In this document: in pieces, positions 40,288 through 51,976 of the stretch
Numbering within the stretch: the stretch's first letter is position 1
Layout: the number at the start of each line of letters is the position of its first letter
Assembly: GCA_002104905.1 (NCBI GenBank)
Contig: MCFE01000074.1
Coordinates: 1 to 64,000 of the forward strand
Source of the DNA: Basidiobolus meristosporus CBS 931.73
Taxonomy: Eukaryota > Basidiobolomycota > Basidiobolomycetes > Basidiobolales > Basidiobolaceae
Direction: 5' to 3'
DNA length: 64,000 bases
Translations under genes and position numbers: made by a program
The notes under the pieces: model-generated
Databases searched by the model: none
What the model saw: only the letters and a program-made list of their open reading frames with translations
What the model was told of the DNA's origin: nothing

Positions 40288-43200
40288 AAGCTGTCACTCT
40301 CTGCAATGTCTACTACTGCTATTACTGGAATTTTTCCCTCTGCTGAAAAGTTGGATGGATCTAACTACCAAGTGTGGAAGGTGAAGATGAAGATGCTGCT
40401 ACAAGAAAGAGGCCTTTGGGATATTGTCATGGGAGAAGAATGCCCTCCTAAAAATGTGGGAGAGGAAGCCCTAAAGTACCAGAAGAAAGAACACAGTGCC
40501 TTTAACTGCATTTGCCTTAATGTTAAAGACAAATTGCTAATTCAATGCTCAAGAGCAAAAACGGCAAAGAATACCTGGAAAGCATTAGAAGACACCTACC
40601 AGTCATGTTCAGCTGCTAAGAAAATGTATCTGAGGCAAAAATTCTTTACTACAAAAATGCTGCCAGGAGAAGAAATGAAAAATCTAATTAACAGAATTAC
40701 CCTACTGGTAGATGAGATGGAATCTGTGGGCGTACCAACTACTGATGAGGATGTGATAGCTACCATCCTGAATAGCCTGCCAGACAAGTTTCAGGGCCTT
40801 GTATCAGCCCTAGAGTCCAGAACTGAAGATTTGACCTTAAATTACGTATATGGAAGGCTCCTGGATGAAGAATTAAGAAAATCAAGCACCAATAAGGAGG
40901 AAGAAGAAAATGCTATAATAAGCAATGATAGCCAACAAAGGAGGTACCCAAGACCCTACAAAGGCAACAGCAACCTGTTTTGCAACTACTGCAAAAGGAA
41001 AGGACACACATCAGACCGGTGTCTCAAAAAGAGAGATTATCAGCAAAAGAAGCCTGAATATGGAAATGCTACAAGAACTGAAGATAGACTATTCATATCT
41101 GCACTAAATATGACCACAAACAAGGATTCTCAGACATGGTATATTGACTCTGGAGCTTCTCAACACTTTACACACCAAAAAGAACTTTTTACCCAATATC
41201 AAGAAATTCCAATTAAGAAGGTTTTCATGGGTGACAATAGAACACTTGATGCAGTGGGAGAAGGAGCTATCCAAGTAAACCTGAGAAGCAGTGAAGGAAG
41301 CCATACACTGACCTTTAAAGAAGTACTCTATGTACCAGAAATAGCCAAGAACCTACTCTCTGTAAGCAAGGCCACAGCAGAAGGACTCAGTTTCAGTTTT
41401 GACAATTCTGGATGCAAGATCACTGGTCAAAATGGTGCCCATATTGCTTCAGGTATCAGAGATCAGAACCTATACAAGTTGACTTATATTCCATCATATT
41501 TGGAAGCCAATGTAAGTGACAAAAGCAAAGAAACACCAATGCTTTGGCACAGAAGATTTGGGCACATCAATTTGGATTATTTGTGCAAAATGATCAAAGA
41601 TCAGCTAATTTCTGGAGTGAAAATTGATCCCCCAGCTATTTTGGAGTACTGTGAAGCCTGAATATATGGGAAACAAGCCAGACAACCGTTCAAGAGCTCT
41701 GGGTTAATCAAAACTAAGAAAAAATAGATCTAATTCACTCAGATCTGTGAGGACCTATGCAAAATTTATCCTTTGGTGGGATTAAGTATTTAATCACTTT
41801 TATGGATGATTATACAAGATACACATGGGTCTACTTCATGGAGAGAAAGGAAGAAGCTCTGTCTAAGTTCAGGGAGTTTAAAGCCATGGTGGAGAGAGAA
41901 ACTGGTGAAAAAATCAAGAAATTACGCTCTGACAATGGTGGAGAATATACCTCAAAACTCTTCATCCACTTCTGCAAAATTCATGGGATAAAGCAAGAGA
42001 CTACTGTACCATACTCCCCACAGCAAAATGGGGTAGCAGAACAAGCTAACAGATCAATAATTGATATGGCAAGATCTATGATCCATGATCAAAAATTATC
42101 CTATGATTTTTGGGCGGAATCAGTTGCCACTGCTGTATATCTTAAAAATAGGAGTTATAGCAGAATACTTCGTGATTCTACTCCATTTGAAGCATGGTAT
42201 GGATACAGACCAAGTGCAGAACATCTAAGAATATTTGGGTGTACAGCATATGCCAAAAAACTGGCCGGAAATCAGTCAAAATTTGAGCCAAAAAGTGTAA
42301 AATGCATATTTTTGGGCTACTGCAATGAGAGTAAGGCATACAGACTCTACAATACCAAAGCAAAGAAGCTGATCAAGTCCAGGGATGTGTTGTTTGATGA
42401 AAATTCAAAATTTTCACAAAAAATGACATCAGATGATGACAAAAATTTGATCTCAAGTCCACCAATTGTCACGATTGAATCAGAGCAAAACAATGAAATT
42501 TTTTTCACTCCAGAGGACTCTACAACCATGGTTCAGCCAGAATCAGTGCCCAGGAATATACCAGAAGTGATCATTCCAGTATCAAATGCCCGGAGATCAA
42601 ATTGGACAAGAAATAGCCCAAATTACTATATTAATGAGGGTACAAACTTAGCCTATGCCTATTCAGTCCATATTGATGAACCTCAGACTGTAAAGAGGCC
42701 CTAAATAGCCCTCAGACAAAGTTTTGGAGATCTGCAATGACTGAGGAATATCAGGCCCTGATGGAAAATCAAACTTGGGACTTAGTCAAATTACCAATCA
42801 ACCAAAAATCAATTGGATGCAGATGGGTCTTCAAGACAAAATACAAGGCTGATGGTACAATTGAAAGATACAAAGCAAGACTTGTAGCCAAAGGATACTC
42901 TCAAACAAAAGGACTTGACTATACTGAGACCTTTGCACCGGTAGCCAAGTTTAATTCCATCAGATTAATATTGGCTATTGCAGCCAAATATAAGTTTTTT
43001 ATTCATCAAATGGATGTAAAAACTGCATTTTTGAATGGAGAACTTGATGAGGACGTGTATATGGACCAGCCTGATGGGTTGGTTGACCAAGATAACCCCC
43101 ATTTGGTCTGCAAGCTTAAAAAGTCACTATATGGTCTCAAACAATCACCAAGAGCCTGGAATTGCAAGATAGATTCTTATTTGGAATCTTTGAGTTTCAG

Positions 43201-44248
43201 AAGGAATAATGCTGACTATAGTATATACTATAAGCCAGATAGAGCAAATCCAGTTCTATTAGCTCTATATGTGGATGATCTTATTATAGCCACCAATAAC
43301 CTAGAAACAATGGAAGAAACTAAATCCAGCCTATCTAAGGAGTTCAAGATGTCCAATCTAGGAGAACTTAGTTACTACTTAGGGATTGAGTTCTCCATAG
43401 ACAGAAGTACCCAGACTATCACCCTAAGCCAATCCAAGTATATTCAAGATACACTAAAGAAGTACCAAATGGAAGACTGTAAACCGGCAGCTACCCCAAT
43501 GGAGACAAACCTTAACTTGGTCAAAACTCAACCAAATCAAGAGAGCTTGGTGCCATCTGAAAGCCCTGACTTTCCTTATCAATCTATGGTTGGCAGTCTG
43601 ATGTATATCATGCTTGGAACACGTCCAGATATCTCATATTCAGTGGGAGTTGTCAGCCAACATAATCAGAACTATGGATCTGATCATATTGCAGCAGTTA
43701 AGCGGATTTTTAGATACCTAAAAGGAACTGCTGATATCTGCTTAAGATACACTTATAAGGATTCAGAACAGGATCTTGTGGGATACTCTGATGCTGATTA
43801 GGGACAAAATTTAGAAGACAGAAGATCCACCACAGGATACACCTTTCTTTACTGTAAAGGAGCAATTTCATGGAATTCAAGAAAGCAACCAACCGTAGCA
43901 CTTTCTACTACAGAGGCAGAGTATATGGCAGTCTGTGAAGCTACAAAAGAAGCAATGTGGTTAAGAAAGTTCTTTGCAGATTTAGGCCTATGTCAAAAAA
44001 CGCCTATTACTTTATTTCAAGATAATCAAGGATGTATACAATTAGGTAGAAATCCAACTTTTCATGCTAGAACCAAGCACATAGATATTAGACATCATTT
44101 CATACGTGAAGCTATAGAGAATAACTTAGTTAGCTTAGTTTACTGTCCTACAGATGAAATGATTGCAGACATATTTACCAAACCATTAGCTAGAGACAAG
44201 TTTGAATATCTTAGGTCAAAATTAGGACTAGTCAGTATGAGCATTTAG
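40279..44248 (+). pseudogene. Copia gag-pol of element A, lightly disabled
   Basis: Gag starts at the ATG at 40279 with the UBN2-like LDGSNYQVWKVKMKMLLQE. It is followed by a CCHC knuckle CNYCKRKGHTSDRC (about 40981), protease DSGAS (about 41147), pre-integrase LWHRRFGHINLDY, integrase (LRSDNGGEYTS, SPQQNGVAEQANRS), reverse transcriptase with YVDD (about 43268) and RNase H with FQDNQG and EAEYMA. Five disabling changes are visible: TGA at 41659-41661, a one-base loss in an A run near 41722, TGA at 41748-41750, a one-base loss near 42693 and TAG at 43799-43801. Everything else is open, so the copy is young. The TGA at 41748 is shared with other copies here. Confidence 0.9.
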
Positions 44249-44259
44249 CTGAGTGGGAG

Positions 44260-44458
44260 TGTTGTAAAAATTTGTATTTCCACCTAAATATTCACCTAAC
44301 TTAGTCACTTAGATCATCACCTTCAAATCCTAGAGAATACTGACCAAATTCCTCGTCGGGATTTACTTGGAATATTTTCACCAAAATACCAGGTACCCAG
44401 AACATGAAAATTCTCAAAGTTGTCCAAACAGCCCCAAACTTTGCACACATGTTCTTGG
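44260..44458 (+). repeat. 3' LTR of element A, left part
   Basis: Begins TGTTGTAAAAATTTG after the purine tract and breaks off at CTTGG where element B is inserted. Confidence 0.9.
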
Positions 44459-44807
44459 TGTTGTAAGAGTCTTGGAGATATTGGAAGTGATTTGGAGAAC
44501 AAGTAGATTATGTGGTTTTTACTTAATGATTTATTGAATGTAAAAGTAGTATTTATACTTTTACATGGTCTTGGCATTACAAACACGTAGAATAGGTTAA
44601 GGAAGGTCCCAAGAACATGTGTGCAAAGTTTGGGGCTGTTTGGACAACTTTGAGAATTTTCATGTTCTGGGTACCTGGTATTTTGGTGAAAATATTCTAA
44701 GTAAATCCCGACAAGGAATTTGGTCAGTATTCTCTAGGATTTGAAGGTGGTGATCTAAGTGACTATGTTAGGTGAATATTTAGGTGGAAATACAAATTTT
44801 TACAACA
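44459..44807 (-). repeat. 3' LTR of element B
   Basis: 349 bases, reverse orientation, ending TTTTTACAACA. Confidence 0.92.
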
Positions 44808-44818
44808 CTCCCTCTCAG

Positions 44819-47574
44819 CTAAATGTTCATACTGACTAGTCCTAATTTTGACCTAAGATATTCAAACTTGTCTCTAGCTAATGGTTTGGTAAATATGTCT
44901 GCAATCATTTCATCTGTAGGACAGTAAACTAAGCTAACTAAGTTATTCTCTATAGCTTCACGTATGAAATGATGTCTAATATCTATGTGCTTGGTTCTAG
45001 CATGAAAAGTTGGATTTCTACCTAATTGTATACATCCTTGATTATCTTGAAATAAAGTAATAGGCGTTTTTTGACATAGGCCTAAATCTGCAAAGAGCTT
45101 TCTTAACCACATTGCTTCTTTTGTAGCTTCACAGGCTGCCATATACTCTGCCTCTGTAGTAGAAAGTGCTTTGGTTGGTTGCTTTCTTGAATTCCATGAA
45201 ATTGCTCCTTTACAGTAAAGAAAGGTGTATCCTGTGGTGGATCTTCTGTCTTCTAAATTTCGTCCCCAATCAGCATCAGAGTATCCCACAAGATCCTGTT
45301 CTGAATCCTTATAAGTGTATCTTAAGCAGATATCAGCAGTTCCTTTTAGGTATCTAAAAATCCGCTTAACTGCTGCAATATGATCAGATCCATAATTCTG
45401 ATTATGTTGCCTGACAACTCCCACTGAATATGAGATATCTGGACGTGTTCCAAGCATGATATACATCAGACTGCCAACCATAGATTGATAAGGAAAGTCA
45501 GGGCTTTCAGATGGCACCAAGCTCTCTTGATTTGGTTGAGTTTTGACCAAGTTAAGGTTTGTCTCCATTGGGGTAGCTGCCGGTTTACAGTCTTCCATTT
45601 GGTACTTCTTTAGTGTATCTTGAATATACTTGGATTGGCTTAGGGTGATAGTCTGGGTACTTCTGTCTATGGAGAACTCAATCCCTAAGTAGTAACTAAG
45701 TTCTCCTAGATTGGACATCTTGAACTCCTTAGATAGGCTGGATTTAGTCTCTTGCAATGTTTCTAGGTTATTGGCGGCTATAATAAGATCATCCACATAT
45801 AGAGCTAATAGAACTGGATTTGCTCTATCTGGCTTATAGTATATACTATAGTCAGCATTACTCCTTTTGAAACTCAAAGATTCCAAATAAGAATCTATCT
45901 TGCAATTCCAGGCTCTTGGTGATTGTTTGAGACCATATAGAGACTTTTTAAGCTTGCAGACCAAATGGGGGTTATCTCCCTGAGCTTAGACAGAGCTTCT
46001 TCCTTTCTCTCCATGAAGTAGACCCATGTGTATCTTGTATAATCATCAATAAAAGTGATTAAATACTTCATCCCGCCTAAGGATAAATTTTGCATAGGTC
46101 CACACAGATCTGAGTGAATTAGATCTAATTTTTTCTTAGTTTTGATTAACCCAGAGCTCTTGAACGGTTGTCTGGCTTGTTTCCCATATATTCAGGCTTC
46201 ACAGTACTCCAAAATAGCTGGGGGATCAATTTTCACTCCAGAAATTAGCTGATCTTTGATCATATTACGGAAATAATCAAAATTGATGTGTCCAAATCTC
46301 CTGTGCCAAAGCATTGGTGTTTCTTCATTTAAGTTACTTATATTGGCTTCCAGATATGATGGAATATAAGTCAACTTGTATAGGTTCTGATCTCTGATGC
46401 CCGAAGCAATATGAGCACCATTTTGATCAGTGATCCTGCATCCAGAATTGTCAAAACTGAAACTGAGTCCTTCTGCTGTGGCCTAGCTTACAGAGAGTAG
46501 GTTCTTGGCTATTTCTGGTACATAGAGTACTTCTTTAAAGGTCAGTGTATGGCTTCCTTCACTGCTTCTAAGGTTTGCTTGGATAGCTCCTTCTCCCACT
46601 GCATCAAGTGTTCTATTGTCACCCATGAAAACCTTCTTAATTGGAATTTCTTGATATTGGGTAAAAAGTTCTTTTTGGTGTGTAAAGTGTTGAGAAGCTC
46701 CAGAGTCAATATACCACGTCTGAGAATCCTTGTTTGTGGTCATATTTAGTGCAGATATGAATAATCTATCGTCAGTTGTTGCAGCATTTCCATATTCAGG
46801 CTTCTTTTGCTGATTATCTCTCTTTTTGAGACACTGGTCTGATGTGTGTCCTTTCCGTTTGCAGTAATTACAAAGCAGGTTGCTGTTGCCTTTGTAGGGT
46901 CTTGGGTACCTCCTTTGTTGGTTATCATTGCTTATTAAAGCATTTTCTTCTTCCTTCTTATTTGTGCTTGATTTTCTTAATTCTTCATCCAGGAGCCTTC
47001 CATATACGTAATTTAAGGTCAAATCTTCAGTTCTGTACTCTAGGGCTGATACAAGGCCCTGAAACTTGTCTGGCAGGCTATTCAGGATGGTAACTATCAC
47101 ATCCTCATCAGTAGTTGGTACGCCCACAGATTCCATCTCATCTACCAGCAGGGTAATTCTGTTAATTAGATTTTTCATTTCTTCTCCTGGCAGCATCTTT
47201 GTAGTAAAGAATTTTCTTCTCAGATACATTTTCTTGGCAGCTGAACATGACTGGTAGGTGTCTTCTAATGCCTTCCGGGCATTCTTTGCCGTTTTTGCTC
47301 TTGAGCATTGAATTAGCAATTTGTCCTTGACATTAAGGCAAATGCAGTTAAAGGCACTTTGTTCTTTCTTCTGGTACTTTAAGGCTTCCTCTCCCACGTT
47401 TTTAGGAGGGCATTCTTCTCCCATGACAATATCCCAAAGGCCTCTTTCTTGCAGCAGCATCTTCATCTTCACCTTCGACACTTGGTGGTTAGATCCATCC
47501 AACTTTTCAGCAGAGGGAAAAATTCCAGTGATAGCAGTAGTAGACATTGCAGAGAGTGACAGCTTGGGGCTCAT
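44819..47574 (-). pseudogene. Deleted gag-pol of element B
   Basis: Gag-protease is read from the ATG at 47574 to a TAG near 46482 (Lys to stop in the SVSKA segment). The pre-integrase part follows with a TGA shared with element A (CEA then stop, about 46192). The integrase start (about 46095) is cut at EALSKLRE near 45980. The remainder, 45964-44819, is an open frame of 381 codons holding the C-terminal reverse transcriptase with YVDD and a complete RNase H. It cannot encode a full polymerase, so spread would need help from another copy. Confidence 0.88.
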
Positions 47575-47578
47575 AACC

Positions 47579-47928
47579 TGTTGTAAGAGTCTTGGAGATA
47601 TTGGAAGTGATTTGGAGAACAAGTAGATTATGTGGTTTTCACTTAATTATTTATTGAATGTAAAAGTAGTATTTATACTTTTACATGGTCTTGGCATTAC
47701 AAACACGTAGAATAGGTTAAGGAAGGTCCCAAGAACATGTGTGCAAAGTTTGGGGCTGTTTGGACAACTTTGAGAATTTTCATGTTCTGGGTACCTAGTA
47801 TTTTGGTGAAAATATTCTAAGTAAATCCCAACAAGGAATTTGGTCAGTATTCTCTAGGATTTGAAGGTGGTGATCTAAGTGACTAAGTTAGGTGAATATT
47901 TAGGTGGAAAATACGAATTTTTACAACA
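47579..47928 (-). repeat. 5' LTR of element B
   Basis: 350 bases, reverse orientation, adjoining the primer-binding site at 47566-47578. Confidence 0.92.
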
Positions 47929-47933
47929 CTTGG

Positions 47934-48083
47934 GACCTTCCTTAACCTATTCTACGTGTTTGTAATGCCAAGACCAGGTAAAAGTATAAATACTACTTTT
48001 ACATTCAATAAATCATTAAGTGAAAACCACATAATCTACTTGTTCTCCAAATCACTTCCAATATCTCCAAGACTCTTACAGCA
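47934..48083 (+). repeat. 3' LTR of element A, right part
   Basis: Resumes GACCTTCC after the CTTGG duplication and ends ACAGCA. It is followed by a primer-binding site, so it also acts as the 5' LTR of remnant C. Confidence 0.88.
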
Positions 48084-48281
48084 GGTTATGAGCCCCGAGC
48101 TGTCACTCTTACAACAATAGCAACCTGGTTTGTAACTACTGCAAAAGGAAAAGACACACATCAGACCAGTGCTTTAAAAAGAGAGATATTCAGCAGAAAA
48201 AGCCTGAATATGGAAATACTGCAACAACCAAGGATAGACTATTAATATCTGCACTAAATATGACCACAGACAAGGATTCTC
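48084..48281 (+). pseudogene. Remnant C: primer site and a gag knuckle fragment
   Basis: A primer-binding site and the first codons of gag jump, near 48110, directly to the CCHC region (RKRHTSDQCFKK-like) and run to TTKDRLLISALNMTTDKDS, where the LTR of element D begins. About 0.65 kb of gag is lost. It forms an LTR-remnant-LTR unit in a tandem array. Confidence 0.82.
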
Positions 48282-48630
48282 TGTTGTAGAAATTTGTATT
48301 TCCACCTAAATATTCACCTAACTTAGTCACTTAGATCATTACCTTCATATCCTAGAGAATACTGACCAAATTCCTTGTCAGAATTTACTTAGAATATTCT
48401 CACCAAAATACCAGGTACCCAGAACATGATAATTCTCAAAGTTGTCCAAACAGCCCCAAACTTTGCACACCTGTTCTTGGGACCTTCCTTAACCTATTCT
48501 ACGTGTTTGTAGTGCCAAGACCATGTAAAAGTATAAATACTACTTTTACATTCAATAAATCATTAAGTGAAAACCACATAATCTACTTGTCCTCCCAATC
48601 ACTTCCAATATCTCCAAGACTCCTACAACA
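48282..48630 (+). repeat. 5' LTR of element D
   Basis: 349 bases starting TGTTGTAGAAATTTG, with a normal GTATAAATAC box near 48533 inside the palindrome AAAAGTA...TACTTTT. Confidence 0.9.
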
Positions 48631-51600
48631 GGTTATGAGCCCCAAGTTGTCACTCTCTGCAATGTCTACTACTGCTATCACTGGAATTTTTCCCTCTGCT
48701 GAAAAGTTGGATGGATCTAACTACCAAGTGTGGAAGGTGAAGATGAAGATGCTGCTACAAGAAAGAGGCATTTGGGATATTGTCTTGGGAGAAGAATGCC
48801 CTCCTAAAAACATGGGAGAGGAAACCTTAAAGTACCAGAAGAAAGAACAAAGTGCCTTTAACTGCATTTGCCTTAATGTTAAAGACAAATTGCTAATTCA
48901 ATGCTCAAGAGCAAAAACGGCAAAGAATGCCTGGAAAGCATTAGAAGTCACCTACCAGTCATGTTCAGCTGCCAAGAATATGTATCTGAGGCAAAAACTC
49001 TTTACTACAAAGATGCTGCCAGGAGAAGAAATGAAAAATCTAATTTACAGAATTACCCTGCTGGTAGATGAGATGGAATCTGTGGGTGTACCAACTACTG
49101 ATGAGGATGAGATAGTTACCATCCTGAATAGCCTGCCAGACATGTTTCAGGGCCTTGTATCAGCCCTAGAGTCCAGAACTGAAGATTTGACCTTAAACTA
49201 CGTTTATGGAAGGCTCCTGGATGAAGATTAAGAAAATCAAGCACAAATAAGAAGGAAGAAGAAAATGCTTTAATAAGCAATGATAACCAACAAAGGAGGT
49301 ACCCAAGACCCTACAAAGGCAACAGCAACCTGTTTTGCAACTACTGCAAAAGGAAAGGACACACATCAGACCGGTGTCTCAAAAAGAGAGATTATCAGCA
49401 GAAGAAGCCTGAATATGGAAATGCTACAACAACTGAAGATAGACTATTCATATCTGATCTAAATATGACCACAAACAAGGATTCTCAGATGTAATATATT
49501 GACTCTGGAGCTTCTCAACACTTTACACACCAAAAAGAACTTTTTACCCAATATCAAGAAATTCCAATTAAGAAGGTTTTCATGGGTGACAATAGAACAC
49601 TTGATGCAGTGGGAGAAGTAACTATCCAAGCAAACCTTAGAAGCAGTGAAGGAAGCCATACACTGACCTTTAAAGAAGTACTCTATGTACCAGAAATAGC
49701 CAAGAACCTACTCTCTGTAAGCAAGGCCACAGCAGAAGGACTCCGTTTCAGTTTTGACAATTCAGGATGCAAGATCAATGGTCAAAATGGTGCTCATATT
49801 GCTTCAGGTATCAGAGATCAGAACCTATACAAGTTGACTTATATTCCATCATATTTGGAAGGCAATATAAGTGACTTAAGCAAAGAAACACCAATGCTTT
49901 GGCACAGAAGATTTGGGCACATCAATTTGGATTATTTGTGCAAAATGATCAAAGATCAGCTAATTTCTGAAGTGAAAATTGATCCCCCAGCTAATTTGGA
50001 GCACTGTGAAGCCTGCATATATGGGAAACAAGCCAGAAAACTGTTCAAGAGCTCTGGGTTAATCAAAACTAAGAAAAAATTAGATCTAATTCAGCCAGAA
50101 CTGTGAGGACCTATGCAAAATTTATCCTTTGGTGGGATGATGTATTTAATCACTTTTATTGATGATTATACAAGATACACATGGGTCTACTTCATGGAGA
50201 GAAGGGAAGAAGCTCTGTCTAAGTTCAGGGAGTTTAAAGCCATGGTGGAGAGAGGAACTAGTGAAAAATCAAGAAAATATGCTCTGACAATGGTGAAGAG
50301 TATACCTCAAAACTCTTCATCCACTTCCACAAAATTCATGGAATAAAGCAAGAGCCTACTGTACCATACTCCCCACAACAAAATGGAGTAGCAGAATGTG
50401 CTAACAGATCAATAATAGATATGGCAAGATCTATGATCTATGGTCAAAAATTACCCTGTGATTTTTGGGTGGAATCAGTTGCCACTGCTGTATATCTTAA
50501 AAATAGGACTTATAGCAGAATATTTTGTGATTATACTCCATATGAAGCATGGTATGGATACAGGCCAAGTGCAGAACATCTAAGAATAGTTAGGTGTATA
50601 GCATATGCCAAAAAACTGGCCAGAAATCAGTCAAAATTTGAGCCAAAAAGTGTAAAATGCATATTTTTGGGCTACTGCAATGAATGTAAGGCATACAGAC
50701 TCTACAATACCAAAGCAAAGAAGCTGATCAAGTCTAGGGATTTGTTGTTTGATGCAAATTCAAAATTTTCACAAAAAATGACATCAGATGATGATGAAAA
50801 TTTGAACTCAAGTCCACCAATTGTCAGGATTGAATCAGAGCAAATCAATGAAAGTTTTTTTAACTCCAGAGGACTCTGCAACTGTGGCTCAACCAGAATC
50901 AGTGCTCAGGAATATTCCAGAGGTGATCATTCCAGTATCAAATGCCCAGAGATCCCATTGGACAAGAAATAGCCCAAATTACTATATCAATGAGGGTACA
51001 AACTTAGCCTATGCCTATTCATTCCAAATTGATGAGCCCCAGACTGTAAAAGAGGCCCTAAATAGCCCTCAGACAAAGTTTTGGAGATCTGCAATGACTG
51101 AGGAATATCATGCCCTGATGGAAAATCAAACTTGGGACTTAGTCAAATTACCAATCAACCAAAAATCAATTGGATGCAGATGGGTCTTTAAGACTAAGTA
51201 CAAGGCTGATGGTACAATTGAACAATACAAAGCAAGACTTGTAGCCAAAGGAAACTCTCAAACAAAAGGACTTGACTATACTGTGACCTTTGCACTGGTA
51301 GCCAAGTTTAATTCCATCAGATTAATATTGGCTATTGCAGCCAAATATAAGTTTTTTATTCATCAAAGGGATGTAAAAACTGCATTTTTGAATGGAGAAC
51401 TTGATGAGGACATGTATATGGACCAGCCTGATAGGTTTGCTGACCAAGATAACCCCCATTTGGTCTGCAAGATCAAAAGTCACTATATGGTCTCAAACAA
51501 TCACCAAGAGCCTGGAATTGCAAGATAGATTTGTATTTGGAATCTTTGAGTTTGAAAAGGAGTAATGCTGACTATAGTATATACTATAAGCCAGATAGAG

Positions 51601-51976
51601 CAAATCCAGCTCTATTAGCTCTATATGTGGATGATCTTATTATAGACACCAATAACCTAGAAACATTGGAAGAGACTAAATCCATCCTATCTAAGGAGTT
51701 CAAGATGTCCAATCTAGGAGAACTTAGTTACTACTTAGGGATTGAGTTCTCCATAGACAGAAGTACCCAGACTATCACCCTAAGTCAATCCAAGTATATT
51801 CAAGATATACTAAAGAAGTACCAAATGGAAGACTGTAAACCAGCAGCTACCCCAATGGAGACAAACCTTAACTTGGTCAAAACTCAACCAAATCAATAGA
51901 GCTTGGTGCCATCTGAAGGCCCTGACTTTCCTTATCAATCTATGGTCAGCAGTCTGATGTATATCAGGCTTGGAAC

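Larger units (their letters stand above)
44459..47928 (-). mobile_element. Copia retrotransposon B, internally deleted, nested in the LTR of A
   Basis: A family-1 element in reverse orientation, bounded by LTRs 44459-44807 and 47579-47928 and flanked by the 5-base duplication CTTGG (44454-44458 and 47929-47933). By eye the LTRs differ at about six bases plus one single-base indel, so the insertion is fairly recent. The interior is 2.8 kb against 4.0 kb in element A: about 1.2 kb from mid-integrase to mid-reverse transcriptase is missing, with the junction near 45975. Confidence 0.93.
39926..48083 (+). mobile_element. Ty1/copia retrotransposon A (interrupted by element B)
   Basis: A family-1 element with a 5' LTR at 39926-40274 (TG...CA, 349 bases), primer-binding site at 40275-40287, Gag-PR-IN-RT-RH coding region at 40279-44248 and a purine-rich GAGTGGGAG tract before the 3' LTR. 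The 3' LTR runs 44260-44458 and resumes at 47934-48083 on the other side of nested element B. The gene order with integrase before reverse transcriptase makes it Ty1/copia. Its 5' LTR TATA box is mutated (GTATCAATAC, about 40175, versus GTATAAATAC in the other LTRs). Confidence 0.93.
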
